Assembly: GCA_012730105.1 (NCBI GenBank)
Contig: JAAYBJ010000036.1
Span: 1 to 56,957, forward strand
Origin: Candidatus Hydrogenedentota bacterium
GTDB taxonomy: Bacteria > Hydrogenedentota > Hydrogenedentia > Hydrogenedentales > CAITNO01
DNA: 56,957 nt
Reading direction: 5' to 3'
Below are positions 27,882 through 36,773 of the stretch, piece by piece. Every line of letters starts with the position of its first letter. Within the stretch, counting starts at the first letter, position 1. Made by a program: the position numbers and the translations under genes. The notes beneath the pieces were generated by a model that saw nothing but the letters and a program-made list of their open reading frames with translations, was not told where the DNA came from and did not search any database.

Positions 27882-30701
27882 CTATTCCAGTTTCAAGCCC
27901 GTTTCATATACTCGGCGAATCTCTTCCCCGGTCATCGCCCGGGCATAGAGGGCAAATTCCGCAAGCCGCCCAGTGTAATACTCGTTGCCTCTGTAGTTTG
28001 GATTCGCGCCCAGAGCGATGTTCGCGGCAGTCGTCTGATCGAGACTCGCCGGGGCCTTGCCCTGTTGCCGAAGCCCGCCGTTCAGGTACAGCGCCAGGTC
28101 GGCGCCGTTCTTCACGACGGCAATATGCGTCCACGCGCCGAAGGGTATGGGTTCGCCGGGCAGGGATGCGTTGTCGCCGCCTTCAATGCCGACATGCAAC
28201 GCGTTGTCCTTAAGAAAAACCCGAAGCGGATCGTCCATGGAACGTGCCCAGGCGCTGAACAGCTGACGAATATGCCCGGCCGGCTCACCCTCCGGGCACG
28301 CCCATAAAAGCAGCGTGCATTCCCGGTGCGGAAATTCAGGGATGGTGTAGCGCAGCATGCCTTCTCCTTCAAAGCGTACGGCACCGTCCGCCGTTTCGTT
28401 TCGACCCGGCACGGCGGTGATTCCCGCCTCCTTTTCCAGGACGCCATACACGGGCGTCCCATTTCCCCGCAGCCAAGCACCGACCACCAGATCATCCTCC
28501 CGGTACTGGACCAGTGCAGGATTAGTCAGGAAGGGATTTTCAAGCGTGGCATCCAAAACAAAGGAACGCGGACCGTCCACCGCTTCCACCCGGCCATGGG
28601 CATTCACCGCCTGCACGGTCCAGTAATAGGTTCGTCCCGGTTCCAGTTCGGCCTCAAGGACGGCCCTCGACTTGTCAAGGTCCGTAAGCGTATATACAGG
28701 ATCTGCCATGGAGGCTGTTTCGCTCACCACCAACGTGTAGGTTTTGTTTTCCGCATGTGCGGGACCCTGCCATTGAAATTGATTGGGGCCTGCGGGCAGG
28801 CGCGCTCCATCTTCGGGGGAAACAAGGCGGAACGCGGGCGGCGGCAGCTTCGCGGCGGGCAGCCACGAGGCATAGTGGGTGCCGTATGCGCCCGCGTTGG
28901 CGAAATCGGACAACACCAGTTTCCCGCCCTCCGCCGTGGTGAATTCAAAAGATACAAGGGGCGGAAACGCTTCCTCTTCCAAGGGCACAGGCATATACGA
29001 AAGATTCGTATAATCCAGCGGGGGCAGAGCATCGGTGTCCATCATATTGCGTTTCTGGTCAAAAGCCAGCAGCAGGGGCCCGTAATACAGGGACATCCTG
29101 TCCGCCCGCGCTTCATCACCCACCCAGGCCCGCAGGGCCATGTCCAGCTGCAGGTCAATGACGTCACCATCCTGCCAGTCCCGTTCCAGCGCGAGGTAGG
29201 CGCCCGGCACGACGCCATCTACACCTTCGCCGTTTGCCTTGACAACGGTATGCGCCGACCAGGTGGGAATGCGTAAGGAGATGGTAAAGGTGGCCGGGAC
29301 ATCCAGACCAAGCACGATGCGCACCTGACTATCGCGGGGATAGGCGGTTTCCTGACGCAACCGTATCTGCCGCCCTTCCGCAAGGGGCAGGTCCGCTTCC
29401 ATGGGCCCGTAAAAGTTCACGACCAGGCCGTCCGCGCCCTCCCGCATGACAGCCCACTCGGAGAGCATGCCCAGGCCGCGCGGCGCGTTTACCGAACAAC
29501 AGTTCAGTTCCGGGGTGCCGTGCCGTGCCTGAAACACGATGGAATGGGCCGAGGCTTCCCGGACCCCGTTACTCGGTGTGTTGTAGGTGCTCCACCGCCC
29601 GCTGGGGTGCTGGTAGCCGAGTGTGGCGTTCCAGAAACCTTGCTCCAGACAATCCGCCACAGCCGGTTCACCTGTAAGAGCCAGCATATCCACGCTCATG
29701 TAAGTCCACGCGACATGGCAACAGGTTTCCACCGCACCGATCCGGAAGGGACTTCCTACGGCCTGCTCATCGGTGGAGAAAGCGCCGCTGTTGTGCAGGT
29801 CATAATCGTGAATGCCGTGCCACAGGTTTTCGAAGGCGGTCTTGTAGGAAGCATCCCCCGTGATACGGTACAGTTCCACCAGCCCCTGAATGCCGTGCAG
29901 GCTCTCCCAGCGCGGTTTCGGGGTTTTGTAGAAGGGTACGCCGGACATTCCCTGCCGGTAATAATCACCGGTTTCGGGAGACTCCCAGTCCTCCACAATG
30001 CGGTTCATCATACGCAGATACCGCTCGTCTCCCGTGTGACGATACAAGCGCCCGAAGCCATGGATGATGGAGAGATTCATTTCGGTAGAACCCGCGTCTT
30101 TCGGGCGGCGATCCCCCTCCAGATATGCTTTGCAGATCAAATCAGCAGCACGCAGGACACAGTCCAGGGCGTCCTGGTCGCCGGTGCGTTCATGCCACAT
30201 CATCAAGGCCAGCATGACATGGTAATGGCCCCAGAGATCCCAGTTGCCCATCAGGCGTTCTTCTTTCGCGAAGGGTCCCAGGTAACCGTCCTCCGCCTGG
30301 GTGCGTATCAGTTCCGCAATGACATGGGCCACTTTGGATTCCAGGCGCGGGTCCTTGCTCATGCGCAGCGCCTGAACAGCCGAGATCAGATACTTACCGA
30401 CAAACTCTCCCGCCCAGGGCACCAGCGCGGGCTTGGGTGAACGGTCCCGCACCCGGAACATTTCCAACATGCCCGGGTTGGCGTCAGGCGCGGACAACAG
30501 CCACTGGTCAATATTGTTTTGAATGCGTTTCCCGACACTGTCGGAAAAAGTGTATCGGCAGGATTCGATCGGGGAAAAGCGCAAGGCACCCCGCTCACCT
30601 GGCGGACCCTGCGCTGTTGCCTCCATGGCAAACGACAAGGCCAATGCAACGGCCACAAAAATCATTGGAAGAAAACGCCCGAACCACGATGGTGTTGCCA
30701 T
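27882..30701 (-). CDS. Secreted GH127-like (DUF1680) glycosidase with C-terminal LamG domain
   Basis: 939 residues with an N-terminal signal (MIFVAVALALSFAMEATAQ). Residues about 40-560 are the GH127 alpha/alpha barrel: NWDLWGHYHVMLALMMWHE, RWESLHGIQGLVELYRITG, then AVETCCHVAW and ELNCCSVNAPRGLG. GH127 beta-L-arabinofuranosidases bind zinc through Glu-x-Cys and a Cys-Cys pair, and both signatures (ETC and NCC) are present. A fibronectin-like segment (about 640-730, FRLVSPEDGARLPAGPNQF) follows. A LamG/concanavalin domain ends the protein (about 750-939, ECTLLLWACPEG, WTHIAVVKNGADLALYLNG). The C-terminal domain is probably carbohydrate-binding. It heads a three-gene operon with 46- and 18-base gaps. 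The exact sugar is unknown. Confidence 0.88.
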   Translation of the reverse strand: MATPSWFGRFLPMIFVAVALALSFAMEATAQGPPGERGALRFSPIESCRYTFSDSVGKRIQNNIDQWLLSAPDANPGMLEMFRVRDRSPKPALVPWAGEFVGKYLISAVQALRMSKDPRLESKVAHVIAELIRTQAEDGYLGPFAKEERLMGNWDLWGHYHVMLALMMWHERTGDQDALDCVLRAADLICKAYLEGDRRPKDAGSTEMNLSIIHGFGRLYRHTGDERYLRMMNRIVEDWESPETGDYYRQGMSGVPFYKTPKPRWESLHGIQGLVELYRITGDASYKTAFENLWHGIHDYDLHNSGAFSTDEQAVGSPFRIGAVETCCHVAWTYMSVDMLALTGEPAVADCLEQGFWNATLGYQHPSGRWSTYNTPSNGVREASAHSIVFQARHGTPELNCCSVNAPRGLGMLSEWAVMREGADGLVVNFYGPMEADLPLAEGRQIRLRQETAYPRDSQVRIVLGLDVPATFTISLRIPTWSAHTVVKANGEGVDGVVPGAYLALERDWQDGDVIDLQLDMALRAWVGDEARADRMSLYYGPLLLAFDQKRNMMDTDALPPLDYTNLSYMPVPLEEEAFPPLVSFEFTTAEGGKLVLSDFANAGAYGTHYASWLPAAKLPPPAFRLVSPEDGARLPAGPNQFQWQGPAHAENKTYTLVVSETASMADPVYTLTDLDKSRAVLEAELEPGRTYYWTVQAVNAHGRVEAVDGPRSFVLDATLENPFLTNPALVQYREDDLVVGAWLRGNGTPVYGVLEKEAGITAVPGRNETADGAVRFEGEGMLRYTIPEFPHRECTLLLWACPEGEPAGHIRQLFSAWARSMDDPLRVFLKDNALHVGIEGGDNASLPGEPIPFGAWTHIAVVKNGADLALYLNGGLRQQGKAPASLDQTTAANIALGANPNYRGNEYYTGRLAEFALYARAMTGEEIRRVYETGLKLE

Positions 30702-30937
30702 AGGAATATGCTCTCCCGGAATTGAGGTTTATGGACGGAATTACTGTATCACGGCGGGATGGACATGCTCAAAGAAAAGGAGTTGTGCAAAAGATAATCA
30801 CGCATGGTCCCGGTGTTTTCATACGCACCAACGTATAGTCAGCGGAATCGTTTCAAGCGCTGGTATTTTTATTTATACCTGACAGGTCAGTTGCCATAAT
30901 TCTTTTCCTTTCGGCATACTTTATATCGTAAAAAAGC

Positions 30938-31195
30938 ATGGGTAAATCGCGCCGCATGAAAGGAATCTGGTATGAGGCATCTATGCCTGACGGCAGTATT
31001 CAAAAAACCCTTGGGGGTATATCGCTTGTGGGGGAGCAACTGCCCGGTGCGAATGCACAAGGGCTAACCCTTGAAGAGGCACGCGCCAACCTGACCGAGA
31101 GGGAGGAAATGGTGCTTGATGCAAATCGTGCACTGGCCGAGGAAGATTTATGCGGCGCCGATGTCATCCGGGAACCTCTTGAGATATTTGTGTAA
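30938..31195 (+). CDS. HicB-like solitary antitoxin-type protein
   Basis: 85 residues. The central part LPGANAQGLTLEEARANLTEREEMVLDANR follows the HicB pattern (LPGC..QG.T.EEA..N..EA....L). The N-terminus is atypical and has a basic MGKSRRMKG start. No HicA toxin gene is visible on either side. The ribosome binding site is poor, and the ATG at 30956 is an alternative start. It may be an orphan antitoxin, a regulator or a decaying remnant. Confidence 0.55.
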   Translation: MGKSRRMKGIWYEASMPDGSIQKTLGGISLVGEQLPGANAQGLTLEEARANLTEREEMVLDANRALAEEDLCGADVIREPLEIFV

Positions 31196-31337
31196 AACGT
31201 GTAGCCCTGAGAACCTTTTGATTTTTACTGCGCCCTTGGCTGGTGATATGATACACGCGTTAGCGTGCTTTGCCGCTAAGGGCTTGGTTGTTTCAGGTTG
31301 CGAAGCGCGTCCATAACCCCAAAAAAAGGAGACCCCA

Positions 31338-32237
31338 ATGAAATCAGCACGTTTTATTGTAACGCTATCAAGTCTGATGCTTGTCCTTGCCGTGTTCAGC
31401 GTTCTTCCGGCGGCTGCGGCCGGTCCCGGCGCACCCGCCGCGGAAGCTATCGGGTGGCGTGTCGGTTGCCAGTTGTGGAGTTTCAATAAGTTTACCTTTA
31501 TGGAGGCAATCGACAAGGTCGCTTCCCTTGGCCTGAAATATGCCGAGGCCTTCCCGGGCCAGCGCTTGAGCCAGGACCTTCCCGAAGATATCAAGTTCGA
31601 ACATACCATGAGCGAGGAACACCGCCAATTGGCCCAGAAAAAACTGGAAGAGACCGGCGTGAAGTTGCTTTGCTACGGCGTGGTGGGCATTTCCAATAAT
31701 GAGGGAGATGCGCGAAAGGTCTTTGATTTCGCCAAGGTCATGGGTATTGAAACCGTTGTTTCCGAGCCTGCTCGGAAGAACCTGCCCTCTGTGGATAAAC
31801 TCGCGAACGAATACGGCATCAATGTGGCCATTCACAACCATCCCAAGCCTTCGCTTTACTGGGACTACAATGTGGCGGTTGAAGCTTTAAAAGACTGCGG
31901 TCCGCGCTTAGGCGTATGTGCCGACACTGGGCACTGGGCCCGTTCGGGACAGGATCCCCTGGAAGCCGTAAAGGCGCTCAAGGGACGGCTAATTTCCTTC
32001 CACCTCAAGGATCTGAACGCGTTTGGTGAACGCGATGCTCATGACGTTATCTGGGGCACCGGTGTCCTTGATCTTAAGAGCGTGTTGAACGAGGTGAAAC
32101 AACAGGGCGTGGAAAAGCCGGTCTTCTCGATTGAATATGAATACAACTGGGACAATAACGTTCCGGACATCGCCCAATGTGTTGCCTATTTCGACAAAGT
32201 CGTTTCAGAATTCGAAAGCACCCCCGCCGCCAAGTAA
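31338..32237 (+). CDS. Secreted sugar phosphate isomerase/epimerase-like TIM-barrel protein
   Basis: 299 residues; ATG after AAAAAGGAGACCCCA. A signal peptide (TLSSLMLVLAVFSVLPAAAA) precedes an AP endonuclease 2-type TIM barrel: WRVGCQLWSFNKFTFMEAID, GLKYAEAFPG, VNVAIHNHPKPSLYW-like segment (written INVAIHNHPKP), LGVCADTGHWARSG and RLISFHLKDLNAFGERDAHDVIWGTG, ending with FSIEYEYNWDNN. Putative metal ligands (Glu, Asp-His, His, Glu) are conserved. Cytoplasmic relatives isomerise inositol or keto sugars. Exported members accompany DUF1080 and Gfo/Idh proteins in oxidative glycoside pathways, which fits this window but is inference. A clear terminator follows. Confidence 0.85.
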   Translation: MKSARFIVTLSSLMLVLAVFSVLPAAAAGPGAPAAEAIGWRVGCQLWSFNKFTFMEAIDKVASLGLKYAEAFPGQRLSQDLPEDIKFEHTMSEEHRQLAQKKLEETGVKLLCYGVVGISNNEGDARKVFDFAKVMGIETVVSEPARKNLPSVDKLANEYGINVAIHNHPKPSLYWDYNVAVEALKDCGPRLGVCADTGHWARSGQDPLEAVKALKGRLISFHLKDLNAFGERDAHDVIWGTGVLDLKSVLNEVKQQGVEKPVFSIEYEYNWDNNVPDIAQCVAYFDKVVSEFESTPAAK

Positions 32238-32650
32238 ATGCTTTACAGCATGAACTGGACAAGCAAGAGACGCCGCGCTGTCTGCGGCGTCTTTTTATTG
32301 GCCCTTAAATATGGTATACTTTAATTTGACAACAGTAACTGCTCCGATTGCTACATTAGGGGGTGTTACGGCAGCATACCACTTTATGTTGTTGTCCTCC
32401 CCGGCAGTGACATGAACACTCAAAAATGTGCTATAAACTATTCATACCAGAACAATTGAAACATAATATGATTTTGATTGTAAAGTAGTCAGTAGGTTGC
32501 GCAAGACTTGTAAATATTTTTCAGGCTACGATAAATGTGTATAGAGTCTTCTCACGATTTTTATCCTTTTGGCATAAAAAAGACTTGACTTTTCATCGTA
32601 CTTCCCTTAGAATCTGTACATAAATTTTCTGGTAAATCGGAGTTATAGTG
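32238..32650. other. 413-base AT-rich gap
   Basis: Holds the terminator at 32268 and then about 350 AT-rich bases before the next start. The region 32580-32640 (TTGACT and downstream TTAGAATCT) could include a promoter for the duplicated small protein gene. No gene seen. Confidence 0.4.
32268..32297 (+). terminator. Rho-independent terminator after the isomerase-like gene
   Basis: AGACGCCGC at 32268 pairs perfectly with GCGGCGTCT at 32284 (9 bp, 7-base loop), followed by TTTTTATT. Confidence 0.9.
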
Positions 32651-33025
32651 ATGACCATGACGATGGATCTTAAAGAAAATAATCCCTGTGATTATTATGA
32701 CATGCTCCGGGGAATGATTGAGGAGGCGGAAAGACGCGCCATTAACCGGCATAAATACTATATGTCCATGGAGCAGGGGGAGGATGTCGGTTTTGAAACT
32801 GCTGCGCGGGACTGGTTCCAAAATTACGCAAAGGCCTGGCATGAAAACCGCATGCAAAAAATGCTCCAGATGCAGCGCGAAGAAATCAGCCGCTATAAAT
32901 GGATAGAATCTGAACGCGCGCGTCAAGATCTTGGTCGCTCGGCCGTGGAAGAGTGGGTGCACAAGCATGCGGCCGACTGGCGCGTCAATTGGGAAGCCTC
33001 CAATCTGGATGATGAAGACGTGTGA
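32651..33025 (+). CDS. Small protein made of two homologous ~36-residue repeats
   Basis: 124 residues. The ATG at 32651 is eight bases after GGAG; a GTG lies one codon earlier. The sequence holds an internal duplication. Repeat 1 (residues about 31-68) carries INRHKYYMSMEQGEDVG and ARDWFQNYAKAWHEN; repeat 2 (about 76-112) carries ISRYKWIESERARQDLG and VEEWVHKHAADWRVN. Conserved positions are I-x-R-x-K, S, D-x-G, A, W, A, W and N. Each looks like a pair of helices, and the protein is highly charged and cytoplasmic. I do not recognise a named family. It converges on the DUF5011 protein gene and is preceded by an AT-rich gap. Confidence 0.7.
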   Translation: MTMTMDLKENNPCDYYDMLRGMIEEAERRAINRHKYYMSMEQGEDVGFETAARDWFQNYAKAWHENRMQKMLQMQREEISRYKWIESERARQDLGRSAVEEWVHKHAADWRVNWEASNLDDEDV

Positions 33026-33056
33026 CAGTTTCGCAGGAACTGTACTGCAGGGAGAA

Positions 33057-34316
33057 TTAACGTCCTTTTGGGGGAACCCGTTTCACGGGGCTGTAAGCAA
33101 GGCGCCATACCAAGTATCCGCAGAGGGTCGCCGAAACCGCCAGAACACCTCCAATGAGCCAGTACAGGAGGCAGCCTCTTTCTGCCGTTATCTTTCTTAC
33201 TGCAATTCCTGTGGTGACTTTCTCGCCGCGGTCCGTGATATTGTCCCGGTCTTTTCTGTCACGCCCCCCGTCACGGTCTGTTGATGCCTTTTTCTGTAGA
33301 CTGGGCAAATCCGCTCCCGCCTCGCCGTCGTTGCCTATCTGGTCTATTTCGCCGGTTTCTGAGGTGGAAGACGGCGGTATCGCTTCCGGCCTTTCATGAG
33401 GTACCGGGCGCAGGGCAGAAAGGTCGGGCAGGACGGGAAAGGAACCGGTGTCCCCGACGCCGTCAGCGTTTCCGAGCGCCGAAGCGGGCTGCGCGATACC
33501 CGCCGTCAGGGTTGTGGGCGTTTCAAAGGGCCTTCCCGCCGGAGAGGCCGTGCTTCTGGGCACCAGGGGATTCGAAGGCGCTTCGGGTGCAAGGTCTTCC
33601 ACTACGGTAACGGTTCTCGAAGCCGAGGCGGAGAGGCCGCTTGTTCTCGAGGTTACCCGGTATTCCAGCGTATAGGTACCCTCCTCCCCGGTGTTTACCG
33701 ACCCTGTAACCAGCACATAGCCTGAGATATCCTGCTCGTCATGGTCCTGGGCGGTGTATCCGGGTTCCATCCAAGGAGTATTCTTGCGGACCTCCATGGG
33801 ATTATTTCCCAGAAGCGTCAATGTGGGGGGCTGCGGGTCCGGTCCGTTAAGTAGGGTAACCGCGGGCGCTGCCTGCAGCGCTCCGCCGTCAATCCGATAT
33901 TCCAGGACCCCGTAGAGTTCTTTTTGGCCCCAGGCGCTTTCCGGAACCATCACCGTGTAGGTGAACGCGCAGGGCGGGGCAGGCGGCATAATCCACGCGA
34001 AATCAAAAGGCGGCGCGGCGCCGGAAGAAGGGAAGATGTCCGGTGCAACGCCGGCATCTCCCTGTACTGAAACCAGCAACCAGTCTTCCGGCAGGTCCTC
34101 TTCAAGTCCCATGGCCCGCAGGACTTCCAAGTCCGGCCCTTCAATCGTAATGGTGATATCCAGCGGCTTGCCGGGCTCATAGGTGTCTATATGGTATCGG
34201 GAAAGAACCATCCCGAGCGGAACGGACGCCTCCCCATCCGTAAGGTCCTGCGGAAATGCCGCAAATGCGAGACCGGCCGCACAAGTCAAAAGTATCAGGC
34301 TTTGGCGCCCTGTCAT
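33057..34316 (-). CDS. Exported membrane-anchored protein with an immunoglobulin-like DUF5011 domain
   Basis: 419 residues from the ATG at 34316, which follows AGAGGAACCTGAACCC. A signal peptide (LILLTCAAGLAFAAF) precedes a beta-rich region. A DUF5011-type domain (about 175-245) follows: PPTLTLLGNNPMEVRKN, WMEPGYTAQDHDEQDISG, GTYTLEYRV and RTVTVVED. Next come about 110 low-complexity residues rich in Pro, Ser, Thr, Gly and Asp. A C-terminal span (CLLYWLIGGVLAVSATLCGYLVW) and basic tail KRVPPKGR end the protein, resembling a sorting-type tripartite tail, though the motif before the span is not a known sorting signal. It is the last gene of the minus-strand sigma-factor cluster, 51 bases after the glycosyltransferase. 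Confidence 0.72.
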   Translation of the reverse strand: MTGRQSLILLTCAAGLAFAAFPQDLTDGEASVPLGMVLSRYHIDTYEPGKPLDITITIEGPDLEVLRAMGLEEDLPEDWLLVSVQGDAGVAPDIFPSSGAAPPFDFAWIMPPAPPCAFTYTVMVPESAWGQKELYGVLEYRIDGGALQAAPAVTLLNGPDPQPPTLTLLGNNPMEVRKNTPWMEPGYTAQDHDEQDISGYVLVTGSVNTGEEGTYTLEYRVTSRTSGLSASASRTVTVVEDLAPEAPSNPLVPRSTASPAGRPFETPTTLTAGIAQPASALGNADGVGDTGSFPVLPDLSALRPVPHERPEAIPPSSTSETGEIDQIGNDGEAGADLPSLQKKASTDRDGGRDRKDRDNITDRGEKVTTGIAVRKITAERGCLLYWLIGGVLAVSATLCGYLVWRLAYSPVKRVPPKGR

Positions 34317-34367
34317 GGGTTCAGGTTCCTCTCGGGACATCGGGGCCCGATGATTCTGCCGCTTCAC

Positions 34368-35126
34368 TCATGTAACGCCCCCAGCGCCCGGCGGGGTTAA
34401 CCTGTGTTGGGTGTACAAGGAGCGCAGCAGGACGGCGTAAATGCGCAGGGAATCCCGTACCTTGCGAAAATGCGAGCTTCGGTTGCCCGGTTCGTACAGC
34501 GTCCTTACCGGGGCGGACGCCAATTTGTGCCCGGACCTGACGGCGAAAAGAATCATCCGCATTTCGGTTTCATATCTGCCGCCGGGCACGGAAGCGGCGA
34601 ACGCCTCCGCGAAACGGGGGGACAGCAGACGATAGCCGCACTGGGTGTCGTCGAGGGGGCACGCGAAAAGACGCTGCGACACCCAGGCGGTCACTCGGTT
34701 GCCGAAACGGCTGCGCCAGGGCGTCTTGGTCTTGTCCAGGTGGCGCGCTCCGATCAGAAGATCGGCGCCGGCGGCGCGAAACACGTCGTAAAGCCCGGGT
34801 AGTTCCCGGGGATCGTGCTGTCCATCGGCATCCAGCAGCGCCACCACCTCCACGCCCGGCAGGGACACCGCCCTGCGGATGCCTTCGATCAGGGCATGGC
34901 CTTTGCCCCGGTTTTGGGGGAATACGATTCGTGTTATCGGCAGATCTTCCAAACCGGCTGTGCCGCCGTCGGTGCTTCCGTCATCCACCAATACCACCCG
35001 GTCCACGAAAGACAGCGCCTGTTCCACAACCCCGCGTACGCGCGAGCCAGCGTTATAACAGGGTATGACGGCAACGGCACGATGTTTTAGATCCCCGGTG
35101 TCGGGAATTGGAGTGGAATCGCTCAT
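34368..35126 (-). CDS. Family 2 glycosyltransferase (dolichol-phosphate-mannose-synthase-like)
   Basis: 252 residues from the ATG at 35126 (AGAAGG upstream); a longer frame to 35195 lacks homology. GT-A motifs are clear: VAVIPCYNAGSRVRGVVEQA, VVLVDDGSTDGGT, FPQNRGKGHALIEGI, LLDADGQHDPRELPGL (DxD-type metal site) and DDTQCGYRLLS. It has no spans, so it acts on the cytoplasmic face. Such enzymes transfer sugars to polyprenyl phosphate or other lipids; the sugar is unknown. It lies in the sigma-factor cluster, upstream of the DUF5011 membrane protein. Confidence 0.88.
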   Translation of the reverse strand: MSDSTPIPDTGDLKHRAVAVIPCYNAGSRVRGVVEQALSFVDRVVLVDDGSTDGGTAGLEDLPITRIVFPQNRGKGHALIEGIRRAVSLPGVEVVALLDADGQHDPRELPGLYDVFRAAGADLLIGARHLDKTKTPWRSRFGNRVTAWVSQRLFACPLDDTQCGYRLLSPRFAEAFAASVPGGRYETEMRMILFAVRSGHKLASAPVRTLYEPGNRSSHFRKVRDSLRIYAVLLRSLYTQHRLTPPGAGGVT

Positions 35127-35317
35127 GGTCTGTGGCCTTCTGTTTACGTTACCATATACCTGTAGGCTTCCTGGCGGGGGAATGGGCAAACTCAAGGTCC
35201 CATGGTATCATGGGTTTCCGTCTGGGGAACAATTTTTACGGGCTGCGGGCCATAGGAAACCAAGACATGATGGGGTATGGAATCCCGACGCGGGTCGGAG
35301 CAACCACACTGCGCCCG

Positions 35318-36130
35318 TTATTCCACCGTTACCAGGTTGCGCACGGCTTCCAACTTCTTTTCGCCTATGCCGTGCACCTCCATGAGTTCATCGATGTGCT
35401 TGAAGTGGCGCTGTTGCCGGTACGCAATAATTTTCTCTGCGGTCTTGGGTCCTATCCCCGGCAATTCCTGCAATTCTGACGACGAGGCGGTATTCAGATT
35501 GATCGGTCTGTTTGAGCCGAGGGTGGCTGGTGAATTGGACATGCCTTCAGCCGAGGTCTCCTGAGCGGCGGCTGAAAACGTTGCGGCGGGCAGCGGTGTG
35601 TCCGACCGCGCCAGTCCCGCCCACCCACTGCGGGTATAGCGCCCGGGGTTCATCTCCACGGCGGTGGCCGTGCGCTTGGCCACCAGGGAACGGCCGTCCT
35701 GCTGGGTGTATATCTGGAACGGGATATACAGGGTGGTATCGTCCAACAGCCTTGCAGCTATGTTGATGTCCTCTATGTCCGCGTCGTCAAGGAGACCTCC
35801 CGCGCTGCGTATGGCGTCCTGCACGCGGCTGTCCCTTTCAAATCGGTAGATACCGCCCCGTTTTACCGCGCCGCAAACGGAAACCACGATTGGCCGTTCA
35901 AGTTCGTCCCCGGGCGGGTCGGGCCCGGGTGGAACGCTTATTGTTTGCGTCGACTGCGCCGCCGGGGTTGGGGCTTCGCCCTCGGCATGGGAAGACGGGG
36001 CCTCCCTTTCACCGGAATAAGAGGGTGACGGCGTCATGCCGGGTTTCGCCGTCCAGACTGTTGCCAGAACCCCCAGAGCCACTCCCAGAACAAGGGCGCC
36101 TGCCGCAAGCATATAGGGCTTTTTATCCAT
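35318..36130 (-). CDS. ComEA-like protein: SLBB-type plus helix-hairpin-helix DNA-binding domains
   Basis: 270 residues; ATG at 36130 after AGGGAG. One N-terminal membrane anchor (MLAAGALVLGVALGVLATVW), a Pro/Ser-rich linker, and an SLBB-like domain (about 78-142, VVSVCGAVKRGGIYRFERD and RVQDAIRSAGGLL) are followed by a Gly/Ser/Ala-rich linker. A C-terminal tandem helix-hairpin-helix (about 208-270) shows INLNTASSSELQELPGIGP and TAEKIIAYRQQ. This is the ComEA plan: an anchored periplasmic DNA receptor for uptake. No other competence genes are in the window, so a general DNA-binding envelope role is possible. Lies in the sigma-factor cluster. Confidence 0.85.
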   Translation of the reverse strand: MDKKPYMLAAGALVLGVALGVLATVWTAKPGMTPSPSYSGEREAPSSHAEGEAPTPAAQSTQTISVPPGPDPPGDELERPIVVSVCGAVKRGGIYRFERDSRVQDAIRSAGGLLDDADIEDINIAARLLDDTTLYIPFQIYTQQDGRSLVAKRTATAVEMNPGRYTRSGWAGLARSDTPLPAATFSAAAQETSAEGMSNSPATLGSNRPINLNTASSSELQELPGIGPKTAEKIIAYRQQRHFKHIDELMEVHGIGEKKLEAVRNLVTVE

Positions 36131-36158
36131 GCCGCCACTCTCCCTCTAACCCGACCGC

Positions 36159-36668
36159 CTAAGCCTTGGACTGCCGCCCGCCTTCCTGTTTCGTTATGGA
36201 TTGTTCAATGGCCAGTAGCGTTTCCGGGTCAAGACCCCGTGAAAGGGCAACCGCGCAAGTGTCGATTCTGCGGTGCAGGTATTCCAGCCACAGGCCGAGA
36301 AAAAACCAGAAGGGCGCATAGGTCAGGGTGATATAGCCGTGAAGGTTCAGCGGACGCCTGCTGTAGTTCCATATCTCCAACCCGACCAGCTCGAAGAGTG
36401 CGCCGAACAGGTATTCCACGACAAAAATCAACATCATGTATAAAAGTGCGCGCGGGATAAGAGAAATGCGATGGCGTTTCAAGGCATCCGAGACGGGAGC
36501 GACAAACAGGCCCAGGAGGCCGTAAACCGGCATCATCCACGGGGACGCATTGCCCTCCATGTCCCAGTCGCCTTTAAAAATCCGGCCAACACCGGTGAAG
36601 AATACCTCGATGAGCAGTCCGAGAAGGGCGAAAAACAACACGCGAAGCGCCACCCGTTTCCAATTCAT
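36159..36668 (-). CDS. Integral membrane protein, putative ABC-transporter-permease-like (CmpB type)
   Basis: 169 residues from the ATG at 36668, which follows GGAAGGAAAGTAGG. About four spans: residues 6-26, 40-60, 70-92 and 105-130. The segment GLEIWNYSRRPLNLHGYITLTYAPFW matches the family whose members end in a W-x-Y, P-N-x-x-G-x-I-x-L motif (PF06541). The biochemical role of this family is not established; no ABC partner is nearby. It is followed after 28 bases by the comEA-like gene and preceded by the DUF4097 gene, so it is part of the same cluster. Confidence 0.72.
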   Translation of the reverse strand: MNWKRVALRVLFFALLGLLIEVFFTGVGRIFKGDWDMEGNASPWMMPVYGLLGLFVAPVSDALKRHRISLIPRALLYMMLIFVVEYLFGALFELVGLEIWNYSRRPLNLHGYITLTYAPFWFFLGLWLEYLHRRIDTCAVALSRGLDPETLLAIEQSITKQEGGRQSKA

Positions 36669-36773
36669 CCTACTTTCCTTCCTTAGTCGTCCCGTTGGTT
36701 TGAACAGGGGCATTCTTCCCTGTTCCGCAGTGTCGAAGCGGCAATACGCGCCGCAATGCCCGCGCGTCGGGGC

